From: Deltaproteobacteria bacterium
GTDB lineage: Bacteria; Myxococcota; Myxococcia; SLRQ01
Reading direction: 5' to 3'
Assembly: GCA_007128675.1 (NCBI GenBank)
Contig: SKWY01000295.1
Coordinates: forward strand, 1-5,862
Length of the DNA stretch: 5,862 bases
This document shows positions 1 to 5,695 of this stretch, piece by piece (the first letter of the stretch is position 1; each line of letters opens with the position of its first letter). The translations under genes and the position numbers were made by a program. The notes under the pieces are model-generated. The model made no database searches. It was not told where the DNA came from and was given only the letters and a program-made list of their open reading frames with translations.

Positions 1-1
1 A

Positions 2-52
2 TTTATTGGTCTTGGTCTGGGCTTTGCAGCTATGGCACTAACGAAGAAGTAG
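2..52 (+). CDS. Possible C-terminal tail of an upstream protein (5'-truncated)
   Basis: Reading from base 2 gives sixteen residues, FIGLGLGFAAMALTKK, then a TAG stop at 50-52. The segment is a short hydrophobic, Gly/Ala/Leu-rich stretch ending in two lysines. That shape fits the end of a C-terminal membrane helix or a sorting tail of the PEP-CTERM, MYXO-CTERM or GlyGly-CTERM kind. No sorting motif can be seen because the upstream part is cut off. The other two plus frames are also open for 12-20 codons here, so the frame choice rests only on the plausible tail. It does not look like the end of GspK, the gene that often precedes gspL. The product is unknown. Confidence 0.35.
   Translation, partial: FIGLGLGFAAMALTKK
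12..28 (+). promoter_or_regulatory. Weak candidate sigma-54 (-24/-12) promoter element
   Basis: TGG at 13-15 and TTGCA at 24-28 have the GG-to-GC spacing of a -24/-12 element, with a full TTGC block at -12. The middle of the -24 block (TCT instead of CAC) departs from consensus. A start near base 39 would give a gspL leader of about 220 nt. The element lies within the possible tail of the upstream gene and could be chance. It is listed because the window encodes a sigma-54 activator. Confidence 0.2.
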
Positions 53-138
53 TCCCAAAGTAGTGACAAGATAACAGTTATATACTACTAACAAATAGAT
101 ACATTTGGGATGGACCGAATGCAGTGTTTGGGAACACT
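53..138. promoter_or_regulatory. AT-rich leader with nested inverted repeats upstream of gspL
   Basis: This stretch is clearly more AT-rich than the flanking genes, and it separates the preceding stop at 50-52 from gspL. Inverted pairs are TCCCAAA (53-59) with TTTGGGA (104-110), AGTAGT (59-64) with ACTACT (84-89), the compact dyad ATAAC-A-GTTAT (71-81), and a perfect hairpin AGTGTT-TGGG-AACACT (123-138). TATACT at 81-86 resembles a -10 box and GTGACA at 63-68 resembles a -35 box, but they are only 12 bp apart, too close to form one standard promoter. The region may hold the operon promoter, operator sites or the end of the upstream transcript. No T-run follows the hairpin, so a classic intrinsic terminator is unlikely. 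Confidence 0.35.
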
Positions 139-234
139 TCGCGCACTTTCTCGGTCAAGTCCACCGGGCAGGCTGGAGATATACAGAAAACATTAGTCGC
201 CGTAGTCAGAATGGAAGGTTCCCCCCTCGGCAGA

Positions 235-258
235 CTACTTCACTGGAAGGAGAAGTAG
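235..258 (+). promoter_or_regulatory. gspL ribosome binding site inside a predicted hairpin
   Basis: The Shine-Dalgarno-like AAGGAGA (247-253) lies 6 nt before the TTG start at 260 and supports that start. It is framed by a perfect 7-bp inverted repeat, CTACTTC (235-241) and GAAGTAG (252-258). The first five purines of the site fall in the 10-nt loop and its last two bases in the stem. In the mRNA this could expose or mask the site and so tune translation of the first gene of the operon. Confidence 0.5.
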
Positions 259-259
259 A

Positions 260-2017
260 TTGGCTCAGAAGATAGTCGGACTAGACCTAGGCACTCGTGA
301 AATCAAGGTCGCGGTGCTAGACGGCGGATTCCGGGGATTTTCCGTTCAACGCTACGTTTCGGTTCCAGTACCGCAGGAATCACCCGGGAACGAAGAAGAA
401 CGGCCACTACTGGACCGCTTGTTGAGCGCCTTGGAGACCCTCATTGAGGACGACGCAACCCTCTTCAAGGCAGATGCAATCTTTACGGCCATCCCCGGCT
501 CCTTGGTGACCACTCACGTAGTTACCCTACCCTTCACCGACTCTCGGCGAATCGAACAGACGCTTCCCTTCCAGCTCGAGGATCAAATACCCTTCGACAT
601 CGAGGATGTCGTTTTCGATTATGAGTTATTGCATCAGACTGACGGCAAGAGTGACGTTCTGGTCGGCGTTACCCTCAAGCAAACCATCGCCTCCTTCCTG
701 GAGATGCTGTCCAAAGCAGGCATCGATCCCCGCGTCATCAGCCTATCCACCTTTGCCTATCAAAACCTATACGCCCATGGCATTCTCAAGCCTCTTGTCA
801 CGGAGGAAGACAACAACAATACGAACCCTTCCAGCCTAGACGCCAAAGAAGAGGGCATCGACGATTCTGCGGCAAAAGATCCCGCCTGGGCCGAGGGTGA
901 GGGTCAGCCCGAGACACGGGAATCCGCCTCGCCTTCCTCCCTAGGTTCTGCACAGCAGGAGGCCCTTGCCGAGGCGGTTCTCGACGTTGGACACATGTCC
1001 ACCGACTTGTGCATCCTCGAGCGAGGTAGAGTTCGCCACGCAAGAAGCTTTCCCGTAGCCGGGCTTGGTCTATCGGTAGCCATCGCCGCGGCCGAGAAGA
1101 TTTCCCTTCAAGAGGCTGAAACTCTCAAGAATGTCGCGGCGGATGTGGTCGAGAAGGGCGGAGAACAGGGGCAGCGGCTTGGGGCAGCGCTCGAACGAGG
1201 CATCGCTCCGCTCGTCCGGGGACTTCGCCAATCCTTCTTCGCCTTCTCGAGACGTACTCGTAAAAAGGTCAAGAGAGTCTATCTCACCGGGGGTACGGCT
1301 CGTCTGCCCAGCCTGGATCGCCATCTATCGAGGGAACTAGGCTGTGAGGTTGTGCCCCTCGATCCCTTCCCGTCTTCGCTGGAAACTAGCCTCTCCGATG
1401 AACAAAAGGGCGATCCCGCTGCCGGTCTCGCCATGGCTCTTGCCCTTCGGGGACAAGGTGGCTCACGAACCGCCAAGGTGAACCTTCGCAAAGGTGAGTT
1501 TGCCTATAAGGGCGACCTCTCGCGGCTGAAGGGAGTAGTGCCTCGTCTGGCTCTTCTTGGCATGCTCGTCGTGGCCTTGTTGTTGGCAAACGTCATGGTT
1601 CGATTCCACGCACTCTCCTTGGAAGAGTCTCGAGTCGAGCACCAGCTCTGTGAGCTTACCGAAAGGGTTCTTGGCACATGCACTACCTTCCCGGACGACG
1701 CAATTAGTCGCCTTCGAGGTCAACGAGCCGCTGCTTCGCTCGTGCCACAAGTTAGTGCCGCCGAGATTCTCTCCGAAGTAGTTCGCCGTCTGGCCAAGGT
1801 CGATGAAATCGAGCTGAGCGAACTCGACATCGGAGGCAGCAGAGTCCGCTTGCAGGGCTTGGCGGAATCCTTCGATGCTGTCGCCAAGGTCGTTTCCGAG
1901 CTGCGGGATTACGACTGCTTCACCGAGGTCTCCCAAGGGCAGACTCGTCAAGCCAGACAAAGTGAGAAGATCGAGTTCAACGTGGACGCCGTGCTCGCGG
2001 CGCAGTGTGAGAACTAA
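260..2017 (+). CDS. gspL: Type II secretion inner-membrane platform protein GspL (PilM-like N-terminus)
   Basis: GspL is a bitopic inner-membrane protein of the T2SS platform; its cytoplasmic part recruits the ATPase GspE and its periplasmic part pairs with GspM. The 585 residues show an actin-like/PilM-type cytoplasmic domain: a phosphate loop GLDLGTREIK (7-16), the LPFQLEDQIPFDIEDVVFDY segment (102-121), a second phosphate-type loop LDVGHMSTDL (241-250) and VYLTGGTARLPSL (340-352). An acidic, Asn/Ser/Pro/Glu-rich insert at about 181-236 splits this domain. A transmembrane helix follows at about 427-447, then a helical stretch and a small alpha/beta periplasmic domain (about 513-580). Four cysteines (464, 474, 553, 583) lie on the periplasmic side. 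TTG at 260 is the first possible start after an in-frame TAG at 203-205, and it has a good ribosome binding site. At 585 residues it is longer than typical enterobacterial GspL (about 400). The stop overlaps the gspM start by one base, implying coupled translation. Confidence 0.87.
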   Translation: MAQKIVGLDLGTREIKVAVLDGGFRGFSVQRYVSVPVPQESPGNEEERPLLDRLLSALETLIEDDATLFKADAIFTAIPGSLVTTHVVTLPFTDSRRIEQTLPFQLEDQIPFDIEDVVFDYELLHQTDGKSDVLVGVTLKQTIASFLEMLSKAGIDPRVISLSTFAYQNLYAHGILKPLVTEEDNNNTNPSSLDAKEEGIDDSAAKDPAWAEGEGQPETRESASPSSLGSAQQEALAEAVLDVGHMSTDLCILERGRVRHARSFPVAGLGLSVAIAAAEKISLQEAETLKNVAADVVEKGGEQGQRLGAALERGIAPLVRGLRQSFFAFSRRTRKKVKRVYLTGGTARLPSLDRHLSRELGCEVVPLDPFPSSLETSLSDEQKGDPAAGLAMALALRGQGGSRTAKVNLRKGEFAYKGDLSRLKGVVPRLALLGMLVVALLLANVMVRFHALSLEESRVEHQLCELTERVLGTCTTFPDDAISRLRGQRAAASLVPQVSAAEILSEVVRRLAKVDEIELSELDIGGSRVRLQGLAESFDAVAKVVSELRDYDCFTEVSQGQTRQARQSEKIEFNVDAVLAAQCEN

Positions 2018-2574
2018 TGAGACCGGCCGAAGCAATCTCCCAGCTATGGATAATCCTGGGTCGCCTATCGAAGCGGGAACGACTTCTGGTCGCCGGCGCT
2101 TCCCTGGGCTTTCTCGCGCTGATCACCTTGTTGATCGTGGTCCGAATCAATGGAGCCCTCGATGACCGGCGCAGCAGAATTGACTACTTGGAGAATGGTC
2201 TGAATCAAGTTGTTCAGCTCTCGGCCGGCTTCCGTGAAGCCCAGGATGAGCAGCGACGCCTCGAATCGAGGCTCGAGCGGCAAAGCGAGGTTTCCCTCTT
2301 CTCCCACATAGAGGAGCTGGCCAGAGGACAAGGAGTGAGCATCTCGAACATGACTCCTCGCCAAAGCGTCACCGAAGGAAACATTCGAGAGGAGACAGTC
2401 GAGGTCTCACTCGAGAGCATAACGGTCGACAAGGTGGCTGGCCTTGTCAACGCAATCCAACGTTCACCCCATATGGTCAAGGTATCCAGTATGCGGATAA
2501 GACGACGCGGTAGCGGCGACGAGGTTCAAGCCAGCCTGACAGTATCCAGCTACTCTCTTTCAGGGGCGGGATAG
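2017..2574 (+). CDS. gspM: Type II secretion platform protein GspM
   Basis: GspM is a small bitopic inner-membrane protein that dimerises with GspL and stabilises the T2SS platform. The 185-residue product has a short cytoplasmic N-terminus carrying LSKRERLLV (17-25), close to the conserved L-x(n)-RER motif of the family. One membrane helix follows at about 23-42, then a charged, probably coiled-coil segment (about 48-92) and a C-terminal domain (about 93-180) whose alternating helix/strand pattern fits the ferredoxin-like fold of GspM/PilO proteins. The ATG shares its A with the gspL TAA (TAATG), so translation is probably coupled; no strong independent ribosome binding site is seen. Overall sequence conservation in this family is low, so the call rests on size, topology, the RER motif and position between gspL and gspN. 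Confidence 0.8.
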   Translation: MRPAEAISQLWIILGRLSKRERLLVAGASLGFLALITLLIVVRINGALDDRRSRIDYLENGLNQVVQLSAGFREAQDEQRRLESRLERQSEVSLFSHIEELARGQGVSISNMTPRQSVTEGNIREETVEVSLESITVDKVAGLVNAIQRSPHMVKVSSMRIRRRGSGDEVQASLTVSSYSLSGAG

Positions 2575-2576
2575 AG

Positions 2577-3494
2577 ATGGAAGAAAGAAAGAAATCCTTG
2601 ACCCGTCGACTGATCAAAAGTGGGGCCCTCTATGGGGGAGTCTTCTTTCTGGCCTTCGCGGCAACCGTATACTGGACGTTCCCCTACGCATTGGTCACCC
2701 AGAAGCTGGTATCCGAGATTGAAAGAAGCTTTGGCCTCAACCTCGAGATGTCCGAGATATCTCCGCACTGGGTTTTGGGTCTGAAGGCAAGTGATGTCGT
2801 AGTAGTCATGGGCGGAAGACAAGGAAATGAGCGAAGGCTCGAACTCGATAGTGTGATGGTCCGGATTAGACCGCTTCAGACCATATTGTCCGGCCCTTCG
2901 ATGGCTCTGGATCTTCAAGGAGAGCTGGGGAACCTACGTGGCACGGCCAATCGCACGAGGAGCCAAGAGATAGGTCTCGATCTGAATGTCGATGGCATAT
3001 CCTTGGGAAGCATCCCTGGCCTTGCCGATTCGCTCGGCGTCGGCTTGCTTGGAGACATCTCCGGCAACATCGCCGTCTCCTTCCCGGAAGACTCCATGGA
3101 GAAGCTCTCCGGAGTACTCGATCTGCGAATCGACAGCTCGGGAATAGGAGGGGGAATGATCAGAGGAGCAACGATTCCGCCGATAGATCTCGGTCGAATC
3201 GAGCCGAGAATCGTTGCTGAGGCCGGCGTCCTTCGAATCGACCCAAACCTGCAAGTATCGAGCGATGATCTCGATGCAGAGGTAATGGGGACCTTACAGC
3301 TCCGAGGAAACCTGCCTACTTCCCGGGCCGAGCTCACTCTTCGATTCCGACCTACCGACAGATTCTGGGAAGCTAATCAGATGCTAGCCGGCTTGGCTCG
3401 AGCAATGCTGAGCAGCGCTCAACAGGGAGACGGGTTCTATGCCTATCGCCTTTCGGGCGCAATCGGACGACCCAACTTCCGCCCGGCTGATTGA
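2577..3494 (+). CDS. gspN: Type II secretion accessory protein GspN (Leptospira/Geobacter-type)
   Basis: GspN is a non-universal T2SS component anchored in the inner membrane with a periplasmic domain; its exact role is not settled. The 305-residue protein has a basic N-terminus, one membrane helix at about 15-34, and then a beta-rich domain. The segment TFPYALVTQKLVSEIERSFG (34-53) and the following LxxSxIxPHWxxGLKxSxV pattern resemble the AsmA-like start of this family. The end, DGFYAYRLSGAIGRPNFRPA (285-304), matches the usual C-terminal signature, in which a final strand reads 'Y-x-L-x-G-x-I-x-x-P'. I recognise it as the GspN form found in Leptospira and deltaproteobacterial lineages rather than the classical enterobacterial protein. 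The ATG lies 2 nt after the gspM stop, with GGGG about 10 nt upstream, so it belongs to the same operon. It is the last gene before a 306-nt spacer. Confidence 0.8.
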   Translation: MEERKKSLTRRLIKSGALYGGVFFLAFAATVYWTFPYALVTQKLVSEIERSFGLNLEMSEISPHWVLGLKASDVVVVMGGRQGNERRLELDSVMVRIRPLQTILSGPSMALDLQGELGNLRGTANRTRSQEIGLDLNVDGISLGSIPGLADSLGVGLLGDISGNIAVSFPEDSMEKLSGVLDLRIDSSGIGGGMIRGATIPPIDLGRIEPRIVAEAGVLRIDPNLQVSSDDLDAEVMGTLQLRGNLPTSRAELTLRFRPTDRFWEANQMLAGLARAMLSSAQQGDGFYAYRLSGAIGRPNFRPAD

Positions 3495-3499
3495 CCCAA

Positions 3500-3515
3500 T
3501 GGCCCGGACGAGGCC
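3500..3515 (+). promoter_or_regulatory. Weak candidate sigma-54 element downstream of gspN
   Basis: TGGCCCG at 3500-3506 is close to the -24 consensus TGGCACG, and GC at 3513-3514 has the correct -12 spacing. The bases before that GC are AG instead of TT, which weakens it. If used, transcription would start near 3526 and give the FHA activator gene a leader of about 275 nt, which would allow the activator to drive itself. Chance is a real alternative. Confidence 0.15.
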
Positions 3516-3622
3516 CCCAGAACCTCGAAGCCCCTCCTTTAGCGGTGCTCTCGAGACATCACGGCCCTAGGGCTAGTTCTCCTGTTCACAGGCCTCAAGG
3601 CCCGGTAGGACCAGTCTATCGC

Positions 3623-3645
3623 CCCAGCCTTCGGCTTGGTATTTC
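3623..3645 (+). terminator. Possible terminator of the gspLMN transcript
   Basis: CCCAGCC (3623-3629) pairs with GGCTTGG (3633-3639) across a TTC loop, with one C/T mismatch, and is followed by TATTTC. The stem is GC-rich but the T-run is short and interrupted, so intrinsic termination would be weak. It lies about 130 nt after the gspN stop. Confidence 0.3.
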
Positions 3646-3745
3646 CCCAGTAAACCTCCATGAGTCAATAGGGGTTGATCCCCTTACAGTTAGAACGTAG
3701 ATTCCTTCTGCAAGATATGTAGGCTAAAAACATACATGGTCACCT

Positions 3746-3778
3746 CTGTCGCCTTCTTCCTACGGGTGGGGCGAACAG
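3746..3778 (+). promoter_or_regulatory. Leader hairpin just upstream of the FHA activator start
   Basis: CTGTCGCC (3746-3753) pairs with GGCGA-A-CAG (3770-3778) with a single bulged A, closing a 16-nt loop. It ends 8 nt before the GGAGG ribosome binding site at 3787-3791, which lies 9 nt before the ATG at 3801. It could influence translation of the regulator or mark the end of a leader RNA. Confidence 0.35.
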
Positions 3779-3800
3779 GAAACGACGGAGGAACTACTTC

Positions 3801-5411
3801 ATGGCCGAGCTAGTCTTTTTTCGCTCGGGTACACCGCTGCTTAGACTGCCCATCGATCGCGATCGCTTCCTTGTGGGGCGAGACATCGAGAATCATCTAG
3901 TCATTCCCGACGACGACATCGCGGACAAGGAGGCAGTCCTGGAGCTACGTCCCGAAGGATGGCAGCTCATCGACGCCTCTGGAAGAGGCACTCGGCTCGA
4001 TGGGTGCGTTATCCGTACGGAAGCCCCGCTCACCGATGGTGCCGTCATTCATCTTGGCAAAAGATGGACGGCAAGCTTCCATGTGGGCCACCCAACAGCA
4101 CCAGGCGAGACTCGCCAGCAGGCCGGCCATACCGCCGTACGCTCGACAGAGCCCCTTGGACCCCGACCGATTCGGCTTCGCTGGAAAAACCTAGACGGGG
4201 ATGTGACATCATACCTGAACCCCACGGATACCATCGGCATAGGCCAAGACGAGGACAACTCGATCGTACTCCAAGACGAGTACGTAAGCGCCTTTCACGC
4301 AAGAATCTTCTTCAACAAATCCGCCTGGACCCTGTCGGACCTGGGCTCCACGAACGGAACCTTCGTCGACGACGTTCAGGTAACGCAGGCCGTGCTGGAA
4401 CCTGGCATGCGTGTCCGGGTAGGAGAAACAGAGTTACGGGTCGAGGATGGAGCGGGGACCAATGACGAGCTCTGCTCTACTGACCAATATGGACTAGTCA
4501 CGGGGGATCATGCTCTTCGCGCCGTGTTGGAGCAAGTAACGAGAATTGGAGCTACCGATGCGACCGTCACCGTTTTTGGTGAGTCCGGCACAGGTAAGGA
4601 GCTAATCGCCCGCGCCGTACATCAAGCAAGCCGTCGCGCGGAAATGCCTTTCATTCCCGTCAACTGCGCCGCCATCAGCAAAGAGCTGATGGAGAGTGAG
4701 CTCTTTGGCCATGAGAGAGGTGCTTTCACCGGCGCCAACAGCGCTCGCAGCGGCGCCTTCGAAGAAGCAAATGGAGGCACTCTTTTTCTCGACGACGTCG
4801 GAGAGCTTCCACTAGATGTAAAGGCCAAGCTTCTTCGCGCCATAGAACTCAAGGAAATCAGACGAGTCGGAGCATCCAAGCCGACTACCGTTGACGTGAG
4901 GATCGTCGCAGCCACCAATCGCGATCTCCACTTCGAAGCACAATCAGGCAGGTTCAGGGAGGATCTGTTCTATCGTCTCTACGTGATCCCGCTTACTCTG
5001 CCACCGCTTAGGCAGCGCAAGGGAGACATTCTGCTCTTGGCCGAACACTTCTTGAGGGTAAGGTCGCCTGGCAGGCCTCCGATTCTCTCGAAGGATGCCA
5101 AAGACAAGATACTCGAGCATTCTTGGCCTGGAAACGTGCGGGAGCTACTCAACACTATCGAGCGAGCAATACTCTTCCATCGCGAAGGACGAATTCAGGC
5201 ACGGGACATCAGCTTTCCGAGCCCAATGTCGACACCCTCGCACGACTGCACCATCGACACCACCGGCAAGACCCTCGCCGAGATTGAAAAGGAGTCGATT
5301 CGAATAGCTCTTCGTCTATGCGGTGGAAATAGACGTTTGACGGCCAAGTCACTGGGAATCGCTCGCTCGACGTTACAAAACAAGCTCAAGGAGCTGGATC
5401 TCGTCTCCTGA
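3801..5411 (+). CDS. Sigma-54 enhancer-binding activator with two N-terminal FHA domains
   Basis: This is a cytoplasmic activator that remodels RNA polymerase-sigma-54 by ATP hydrolysis, probably in response to Ser/Thr phosphorylation. The 536 residues show FHA-like domain 1 (about 2-95, with VGR at 25-27), FHA domain 2 (about 123-216, with SAFH at 163-166 and STNGTF at 183-188), and an AAA+ domain (about 228-460). The AAA+ domain has Walker A GESGTGKE (260-267), the sigma-54-contacting loop GAFTGA (307-312), a Walker B-like GTLFLDD (326-332), sensor I ATNRDL (371-376) and candidate arginine fingers R386 and R392. A Fis-type helix-turn-helix follows at about 490-534, with GNRRLTAKSLGIARSTLQNK. 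There is no receiver domain. Domain 1 lacks the Ser-x-x-His and Asn-Gly residues; domain 2 has Gln149 where the usual Gly-Arg arginine should be. Walker B has Asp332 where Glu is usual. The ATG has a strong GGAGG site at 9 nt spacing. The gene follows gspN, so control of T2SS genes is plausible but not shown. Confidence 0.93.
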   Translation: MAELVFFRSGTPLLRLPIDRDRFLVGRDIENHLVIPDDDIADKEAVLELRPEGWQLIDASGRGTRLDGCVIRTEAPLTDGAVIHLGKRWTASFHVGHPTAPGETRQQAGHTAVRSTEPLGPRPIRLRWKNLDGDVTSYLNPTDTIGIGQDEDNSIVLQDEYVSAFHARIFFNKSAWTLSDLGSTNGTFVDDVQVTQAVLEPGMRVRVGETELRVEDGAGTNDELCSTDQYGLVTGDHALRAVLEQVTRIGATDATVTVFGESGTGKELIARAVHQASRRAEMPFIPVNCAAISKELMESELFGHERGAFTGANSARSGAFEEANGGTLFLDDVGELPLDVKAKLLRAIELKEIRRVGASKPTTVDVRIVAATNRDLHFEAQSGRFREDLFYRLYVIPLTLPPLRQRKGDILLLAEHFLRVRSPGRPPILSKDAKDKILEHSWPGNVRELLNTIERAILFHREGRIQARDISFPSPMSTPSHDCTIDTTGKTLAEIEKESIRIALRLCGGNRRLTAKSLGIARSTLQNKLKELDLVS

Positions 5412-5688
5412 GTGCCACGGGCATGCCTCAACAAAGGCCTGTGCCAAAGACGAGATGAACGGGTGCCGGACAGACTAGCATTCGAGAGAATCCAGGCAGG
5501 TGAGTTCTTCACGTCCCGCCGAGAGTCATCTCGCCAGAGACACATGAGGTTGGAATCTCGCGGTCCAGATGAAGAAGGCGAAGAGCTAGACCGAGACAGG
5601 AAGCCGGGAAACGACTCTTCGCATGAGGTGTTGGTCCTGCCCATGGCTCCCGCCGCCGATGGGTCCCGCGCCATGACCGCCTCGAGGG
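5412..5688. other. Convergent spacer between the FHA activator gene and pyrF
   Basis: These 277 nt separate two convergent genes. Open frames exist on both strands, but the plus-strand one (GTG at 5412) has no ribosome binding site and runs antisense into the pyrF end. The minus-strand one (ATG at 5692) runs about 217 nt antisense into the activator gene and gives a Ser/Arg-rich product of no known family. Inverted repeats that could end transcription include GGCA-T-GCCT with AGGC-CTG-TGCC (5420-5445), CGAGA-GTCA-TCTCG (5520-5533), GCGAAGAG (5578-5585) with CTCTTCGC (5615-5622), and the repeat over the pyrF stop. None is followed by a clear T-run. Confidence 0.5.
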
Positions 5689-5695
5689 TCATGGC
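5670..5695 (-). repeat. 9-bp inverted repeat spanning the pyrF stop codon
   Basis: GCCATGACC (5670-5678) and GGTCATGGC (5687-5695) are perfect reverse complements around an 8-nt loop. The pyrF TGA (5689-5691 on the minus strand) lies within one arm. The stem is strong, but no T-run follows on either strand, so it may stabilise the mRNA 3' end or assist termination rather than act as a classic terminator. Confidence 0.5.

Larger units (their letters stand above)
3495..3800. other. Gene-free, dyad-rich spacer between gspN and the FHA activator gene
   Basis: No convincing gene lies in these 306 nt. The plus-strand frame from 3491 to 3700 uses TTG, lacks a ribosome binding site and gives a Pro/Arg-rich product with no family resemblance. 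The stretch does hold many short dyads: GCCCTAGGGC (3564-3573), CCTGT-TC-ACAGG (3581-3592), GGCCT-CA-AGGCC (3591-3602), a hairpin at 3623-3639, AGGGG-TTGAT-CCCCT (3670-3684), TATGT/ACATA (3716-3734) and a hairpin at 3746-3778. It probably contains the end of the gsp transcript and the promoter and leader of the downstream regulator. I do not recognise a tRNA or a known riboswitch core in it. Confidence 0.5.

Noticed and set aside
221..226. Run of six C residues in the gspL leader as a phase-variation tract
   Set aside because: Too short, and outside any frame where slippage would switch a product.
1463..2035. 190-codon minus-strand frame opposite gspL
   Set aside because: It lies fully antisense to the membrane and periplasmic part of gspL and has no recognisable features; it is a shadow of the real gene.
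3491..3700. 69-codon plus-strand frame starting TTG, overlapping the gspN stop
   Set aside because: No ribosome binding site, a Pro/Arg/His-rich product with no family features, and dyads running through it; it is probably an open frame by chance in the spacer.
3738..3753. TGG...GTCGC considered as a sigma-54 promoter before the activator gene
   Set aside because: The GG-to-GC distance is one base too long for a -24/-12 element.
3495..3800. tRNA or cyclic di-GMP riboswitch in the spacer
   Set aside because: I found no T-loop GGTTCRA-type sequence, acceptor stem or conserved riboswitch core.
5195..5692. 165-codon minus-strand frame whose ATGA overlaps the pyrF stop
   Set aside because: The overlap looks operon-like, but the frame runs about 217 nt antisense into the activator's conserved C-terminal HTH region and gives a Ser/Arg-rich product of no known type.
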